From Methanoregula sp. (GTDB lineage Archaea; Halobacteriota; Methanomicrobia; Methanomicrobiales; Methanospirillaceae), in the NCBI GenBank assembly GCA_026394695.1, contig JAPKXT010000171.1, positions 1 through 9,846 on the forward strand: a stretch of DNA of 9,846 nt, in the 5' to 3' direction. The position numbers were made by a program, and so were the translations under genes. The number at the start of each line of letters is the position of its first letter. Position 1 is the first letter of the stretch. The notes beneath the pieces were generated by a model, which saw nothing but the letters and a program-made list of their open reading frames with translations, was not told the DNA's origin and did no database searches. This document shows, piece by piece, positions 6,371 to 9,846 of the stretch.

Positions 6371-7504
6371 ATGGACGGATCTTTTCGGATCGGGCGCTTG
6401 TTTGGAATTCCGATCCTGATCCATTATTCATTTATTCTTGTTATTCCTCTCTTCGCGTGGATCATTGGAAGCCAGATCACTATCACCACTGACATGCTTA
6501 ATGAGATCTTCCAGGTCCCTGTTGACACGACCCTCATCACTACCGGCTACATCCCTTATCTGCTTGGCACCATTGTTGCTCTCGGCCTTTTTGCGGGAGT
6601 TCTTGTTCATGAACTTGCACATTCGCTGGTCGCCCGCAAAAAAGGGATCCGGATCAACAGCATTACGCTCATGATCTTTGGTGGCATCGCCACCATGGAG
6701 GAAGGAGTTCCGGACCCGAAAGCCGAATTGCCCATGGCACTTATCGGACCGATCGCCAGCCTGGTCGTCGGTCTGGTGTGCAGTGGGATTGTTTATTCAG
6801 TTCCCGCGATCACCACGGACCCTGCAGTCGCCGGAGTATTGATCTTTATTTTTGGGTATCTGGGTGTGCTCAACATCATCCTCTTTGCATTCAACCTCCT
6901 GCCCGCATTCCCGATGGATGGGGGCAGGGTGCTGCGGGCATGGCTGGCAAAAAGGATGCCACTCCACCGTGCAACAAAGATTGCGGCTGATATAGGCAAA
7001 GGCTTTGCAATCATCTTTGGTCTGGTCGGACTCTTCTTCTTCTCACCGTTCCTGATCCTGATCGCTCTCTTTATCTATATCGGTGCGAGCACGGAGTCAA
7101 CCGCAGTGAAGTACAGTTACCTGCTGCAGGACGTGACGGTAGGTGATATGATGAGCAGCCCGGTAGTTGCAGTGTTACAGACTATGCCTGTAAGCCAAGT
7201 AATTACCATGATGTACTCCAGCAAACACCTCGGCTTTCCGGTTGTCGAGCGGGATACCTTAATCGGGATGGTGACACTGGCAGATGTAAACCGTATAACT
7301 TCGATAGATCGTGAAGCAATGCAGGTCCGGGACATCATGACCCGTGACCCGATAACCCTCCCGCCAACGGCACCCGTAATCGAAGCACTGAAGATCATGT
7401 CGGCACATAACTTTGGCAGGATTCCGGTTGTTCATGAAGGGAAGATCCTCGGGATCGTGACCCGGACGGATATCATCAAAGTAACGGAACTGAAGCAGAT
7501 CTAG
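6371..7504 (+). CDS. Site-2 protease family zinc metalloprotease with C-terminal CBS pair
   Basis: An intramembrane zinc protease (M50 family) that would cleave membrane-spanning substrates within the bilayer. The 377 residues start with the family-typical FRIGRLFGIPILIHYSF. Several hydrophobic segments follow (roughly 17-33, 63-84, 120-143, 152-178, 211-238). The zinc-binding HELAH is at 80-84 (H80, H84, catalytic E81), and the third ligand D183 lies in NLLPAFPMDGGR (175-186). Two CBS domains occupy about 258-312 and 320-372 (DIMTRDPITLPPTAP and GIVTRTDIIKV in the second) and probably bind adenine nucleotides to control activity. The architecture resembles Methanocaldococcus jannaschii S2P. 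The substrate is unknown. It is divergent from the PRC-barrel gene, and its TAG stop interlocks with that of the convergent radical SAM gene. All catalytic residues are present. Confidence 0.93.
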   Translation: MDGSFRIGRLFGIPILIHYSFILVIPLFAWIIGSQITITTDMLNEIFQVPVDTTLITTGYIPYLLGTIVALGLFAGVLVHELAHSLVARKKGIRINSITLMIFGGIATMEEGVPDPKAELPMALIGPIASLVVGLVCSGIVYSVPAITTDPAVAGVLIFIFGYLGVLNIILFAFNLLPAFPMDGGRVLRAWLAKRMPLHRATKIAADIGKGFAIIFGLVGLFFFSPFLILIALFIYIGASTESTAVKYSYLLQDVTVGDMMSSPVVAVLQTMPVSQVITMMYSSKHLGFPVVERDTLIGMVTLADVNRITSIDREAMQVRDIMTRDPITLPPTAPVIEALKIMSAHNFGRIPVVHEGKILGIVTRTDIIKVTELKQI

Positions 7505-9144
7505 AATTTCAACAGCGGGTCGATTTTTGAACTCCCCGCAACATTCCGGTACGCTTCCATAGTCCTGAAGGGCCGCTTCGCCATCACGGCCGCCACTTTT
7601 TTCTTCCCGATACCCGGAAGCCATTTTATTGCAGTTGCAGGAAGCGTATTGATTTCGATGGGAACCGGTAAGGCAGTTACCGATCGCATACCCCAGTCAA
7701 CCACAACAGCATCAATTATACTCCGCACGGGAAGCCGGACAGGAATGCCGACAAGGATCGGATACGAGCCCATCTGCCGCCCGAACGAGAGATCTCCGGA
7801 GACTTCAATGCGAACCTCGTGAAGTACAGTACCGAGGGGATAGACCCGCTGGAGCATCGGGAGATCGATCGTCTGCCGCACAAATTCCTTAAAAGTCCTG
7901 AACCGGTGATCATATTTTCCAAGGGTATTATTAGTATAGACGGGTGTCCCTTCAAACGGCATCACCTGTCGGATATTTACCCTTCTGAGCGAGTGGCCGG
8001 CATCGCGAACCCGCAGGAGGAACTGTTCGTTGAGATCATAGGTCTTTTCAGTCTCCCCTGCCAGTCCGCAGACAAAATTGAGACCCGGGAGCAGTTCGGG
8101 CACATTGTCCCTCCGCATGCACCCCTCTTCGTTCACGATCTGGATCGCCCTGAAGACATCCTCAGTCTGCGCCTTGAGATTATTGGCTACTACAACTTCG
8201 GGATCGGCAGTTTCCATCCCGAACGCGGCGACATCCCCGGAAGTATGATGTCGTATGATTGCTTGTAATGCCTCACGACTTTCGTTTTCGTGCTTCGCGA
8301 TTGTTGCCGGGTTTGTGTTGTCGATATGCAGTGTTTTTAATGCAGGCGCTGCAGTGCGGATCGACGCAAAGAGGTTCTCTAAAAGGTCCGGGCGGGGTGC
8401 CGGGTACTCACCTGCACCCGCACCATAGGCAAGGATATCCGGTTGCCGCCCGACCCTGAAATGCCGGGCTCCATGTCCGTGCAGGGCCGCAACCTCGTCG
8501 ACGATTCCTGTAATGCTGCGGTACTTCGGCTGGCCGTAGAACGGTTCGGTGCAGAACGAGCAGCCGCCCGAAGCGCCATGAGCGCAACCACGGGCCGTCT
8601 CCAGCTCGCACATAACGTACGGGTAGTCAGGGTGCTGCGTGATGATCCCGCTCCCGTCAACACTCCATGGATCGGTACGGTGGTAATCAAGCGTGCCGGC
8701 CGGTTCGTTGCCATTGAGATAGTTGTCGAGTGCAACTGCCGGCTCTCCCGTAAGCAGTGCATCGAACCCGGTGATAACCTGACGGATCGCTTTCTGCCCT
8801 CCTTCACCAGCATAACCAAACCCAATCGGCCCGCCAACCAATTTCTTTGGCCCTCTTACCATGTGGCCAATCTGCTGCATCTCGGTGAGGGAGGCGGGAG
8901 TACCGCCAAGATATTTTCCCGGCACCGTGACACCGGCGATCATAACCAGCAGGTTCGCTCGGTTCAGCTCAGCCGTCCGCATTGGATCGCTGCGGAGCTG
9001 GTCGATGGTGAAATACTGCACGGTATAGCCATGAGCCTTCAGTGCCCCGGCCACCGTACGGATGTACGGCGAAATGTATGGTGGCACGCCAAGACATGCA
9101 GGTTCGTCCACGTAACCATCAAGGATGACTGCCACTGGACTCAT
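7501..9144 (-). CDS. Radical SAM protein with C-terminal helix-hairpin-helix (COG1031-like)
   Basis: A 547-residue cytoplasmic protein. The N-terminal ~170 residues look like a Rossmann/B12-binding-like region (AVILDGYVDEP, LVMIAGVTVPGKYLGG, KLVGGPIGFG). The radical SAM cluster motif is C187-x7-C195-x2-C198 within ARGCAHGASGGCSFCTEP, longer than the classical CX3CX2C. Further core elements are FRVGRQPDILAYG (229-241), AFGMETADP (307-315) and PGLNFVCGLAGET (353-365). A beta-rich TRAM-like stretch (about 438-495) is followed by a helix-hairpin-helix, INTLPATAIKWLPGIGKKK (498-516), of the nucleic-acid-binding type. This layout matches archaeal COG1031, whose reaction is unknown; the HhH suggests an RNA or DNA substrate, a tRNA modification being one option. 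Its ATG overlaps the mptE stop as ATGA, so translation is probably coupled. Confidence 0.88.
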   Translation of the reverse strand: MSPVAVILDGYVDEPACLGVPPYISPYIRTVAGALKAHGYTVQYFTIDQLRSDPMRTAELNRANLLVMIAGVTVPGKYLGGTPASLTEMQQIGHMVRGPKKLVGGPIGFGYAGEGGQKAIRQVITGFDALLTGEPAVALDNYLNGNEPAGTLDYHRTDPWSVDGSGIITQHPDYPYVMCELETARGCAHGASGGCSFCTEPFYGQPKYRSITGIVDEVAALHGHGARHFRVGRQPDILAYGAGAGEYPAPRPDLLENLFASIRTAAPALKTLHIDNTNPATIAKHENESREALQAIIRHHTSGDVAAFGMETADPEVVVANNLKAQTEDVFRAIQIVNEEGCMRRDNVPELLPGLNFVCGLAGETEKTYDLNEQFLLRVRDAGHSLRRVNIRQVMPFEGTPVYTNNTLGKYDHRFRTFKEFVRQTIDLPMLQRVYPLGTVLHEVRIEVSGDLSFGRQMGSYPILVGIPVRLPVRSIIDAVVVDWGMRSVTALPVPIEINTLPATAIKWLPGIGKKKVAAVMAKRPFRTMEAYRNVAGSSKIDPLLKF

Positions 9145-9761
9145 ACGTGATGACCGACAAGAGCGAGCAGTTTTCGCGCCCAGAAGAGTTTCCCGCGTTT
9201 CACTGGGTCGACATCCTTGTCATCCAGATCAAAACCGATGAGTGTGATCTGTTCAGCACCGAGTTCATCCGCTGCAAAAACTGCACGGTCACCGTCAGAA
9301 AATCCCCCAAAGTTATGGACGCGGGGAAGCGGGCTGCTCTGTGTAGTTGCAACCAGCGGGCCCTTGAACCGGGGCACCCAGTGCCTGAGCAATGCAATGT
9401 TATCACCATGCGCATGCACGACCACTATCGTGCCTTCTTTATTTAGTACAAGGAGTCGGTCACTCGCACCGTCAAGATCGGTGAAGACCGCGTCCGGACG
9501 GATGCCATGTTCATTGAGAACATCGGCCGCTGCATCGGCGGCAAAGACCACGCCATTGATTTTGCCCAGCTCGTCTTTTAAGCAGGGTGCATTGCCGCAG
9601 ACCGTGACCGGGTTGCCATACGTCAGGGCTGCAAGGGAGAGCAGGTTGTCGCGGGGTATGAGCGTGGCGAGCAACCGGGCTGCTTCCTCATCACCGGCCC
9701 GATCAAACCCGAAGTACGCAAGGATCTCGCAGTAGTGCGGTTCCCAATCCTTAAACTCCAT
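9141..9761 (-). CDS. mptE: 6-hydroxymethyl-7,8-dihydropterin pyrophosphokinase MptE
   Basis: MptE (DUF115/MptE-like, PF01973) transfers pyrophosphate from ATP to 6-hydroxymethyl-7,8-dihydropterin, activating it for condensation in tetrahydromethanopterin synthesis; it is the archaeal counterpart of FolK. The 206-residue protein shows the family motifs in order: CGNAPCL (55-61), AADAAAD (74-80), GIRPDAVFTDLDG (86-98), VVHAHGDN (114-121), NFGGFSDGDRA (150-160) and LIGFDLDD (174-181), the last three being strongly diagnostic and acidic/metal-binding in character. The start MEFKDW at 9761 is chosen since family members begin here. An in-frame extension to 9821 runs inside the upstream gene and looks unlike the family. 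mptE overlaps the upstream gene by 11 bp and the downstream radical SAM gene by 4 bp, so all three are likely one operon whose promoter lies outside the window. Confidence 0.93.
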   Translation of the reverse strand: MEFKDWEPHYCEILAYFGFDRAGDEEAARLLATLIPRDNLLSLAALTYGNPVTVCGNAPCLKDELGKINGVVFAADAAADVLNEHGIRPDAVFTDLDGASDRLLVLNKEGTIVVVHAHGDNIALLRHWVPRFKGPLVATTQSSPLPRVHNFGGFSDGDRAVFAADELGAEQITLIGFDLDDKDVDPVKRGKLFWARKLLALVGHHV

Positions 9762-9846
9762 TCTTCTTGCCTTCGTTCTCCAGCCCGACAAGGTTCTTGA
9801 ACTTCTGCAGGATTGGCTCAATGACGAACTCGAGCAGCTTGTCTTT
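9751..9846 (-). CDS. 3' end of an unidentified gene upstream of mptE
   Basis: The minus-strand frame from the window edge is open for 31 codons and ends in TAA (complement of 9751-9753), eleven bases inside mptE. The visible tail is amphipathic and charged (KDKLLEFVIEPILQKF, then NLVGLENEGKK), consistent with a C-terminal helix. It is not long enough to assign a family. The overlap with the mptE start is what supports it as a real gene rather than an extension of mptE. Codon-position G/C preference resembles its neighbours. Confidence 0.55.
   Translation of the reverse strand, partial: KDKLLEFVIEPILQKFKNLVGLENEGKKNGV

Noticed and set aside
8443..9150. Long + strand frame of 235 codons opposite the radical SAM and mptE junction
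   Set aside because: It is antisense to a gene with clear motifs, has no recognisable domain, and its composition is that of a mirror frame in a G+C-biased coding region.
9762..9821. Upstream extension of MptE to 9821
   Set aside because: The extra 20 Ser/Arg-rich residues are a shadow of the overlapping upstream gene, whose tail is the better coding frame there.
1..9846. Search by eye for tRNA genes, CRISPR repeats, transposase motifs, attachment sites or toxin-antitoxin pairs
   Set aside because: No cloverleaf-like sequence, regularly spaced repeats, transposase or integrase frame, or paired small genes were seen. The window is core-gene territory.

Overview
This window looks like an ordinary chromosomal stretch of a methanogenic euryarchaeon, most likely from the Methanomicrobiales (a Methanoregula-like relative; this placement is inferred from protein style, not from a search). 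The support is an archaeal-type isoleucyl-tRNA synthetase, an archaeal Thg1 tRNA(His) guanylyltransferase, MptE of the tetrahydromethanopterin pathway, a CBS-containing archaeal site-2 protease, TATA-like boxes at archaeal spacing, and base composition near 50% G+C. Genes are densely packed and several overlap. No rRNA, tRNA, CRISPR array, insertion sequence, integrase or recognisable defence cassette was seen, and no stretch over 300 bases lacks a gene.

Layout. 1-602 (+) is the 3' end of a periplasmic-binding-protein-like domain of the kind fused to MoeA or to a DNA-binding domain in molybdenum-cofactor genes. 732-1205 (+) is a DUF1348/NTF2-like protein, followed by two hairpins and a T8 tract. 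1302-1883 (-) is an uncharacterised lipoprotein. 2068-5277 (+) is ileS, from a GTG start with a clear Shine-Dalgarno. 5260-5991 (-) is thg1, which overlaps the end of ileS tail to tail by 18 bp. Upstream of it on the same strand, 6056-6319 (-) encodes a small PRC-barrel protein. Divergent from that, 6371-7504 (+) encodes a site-2 protease with two CBS domains. 7501-9144 (-) is a radical SAM enzyme with a C-terminal helix-hairpin-helix. It is fused by an ATGA overlap to mptE (9141-9761, -), which itself overlaps the 3' end of another gene (9751-9846, -) running out of the window.

How the genes relate. ileS and thg1 both serve tRNA function (charging tRNA-Ile; maturing tRNA-His). The minus-strand cluster at the right edge (unknown gene > mptE > radical SAM-HhH) is a tightly coupled operon. 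This gives the uncharacterised radical SAM protein a possible link to pterin cofactor synthesis. Several start codons (lipoprotein, thg1, and probably DUF1348 and the S2P) lie about 26-33 nt downstream of a TATA-like box, which predicts leaderless or nearly leaderless mRNAs. ileS instead has a long leader and a strong ribosome binding site.

I did not find a convincing undescribed multi-gene system. The points most worth following are the mptE/radical SAM coupling, the small PRC-barrel protein as a possible cell-division (CdpB-like) protein, the interlocked convergent gene ends, and the hairpin terminator region.
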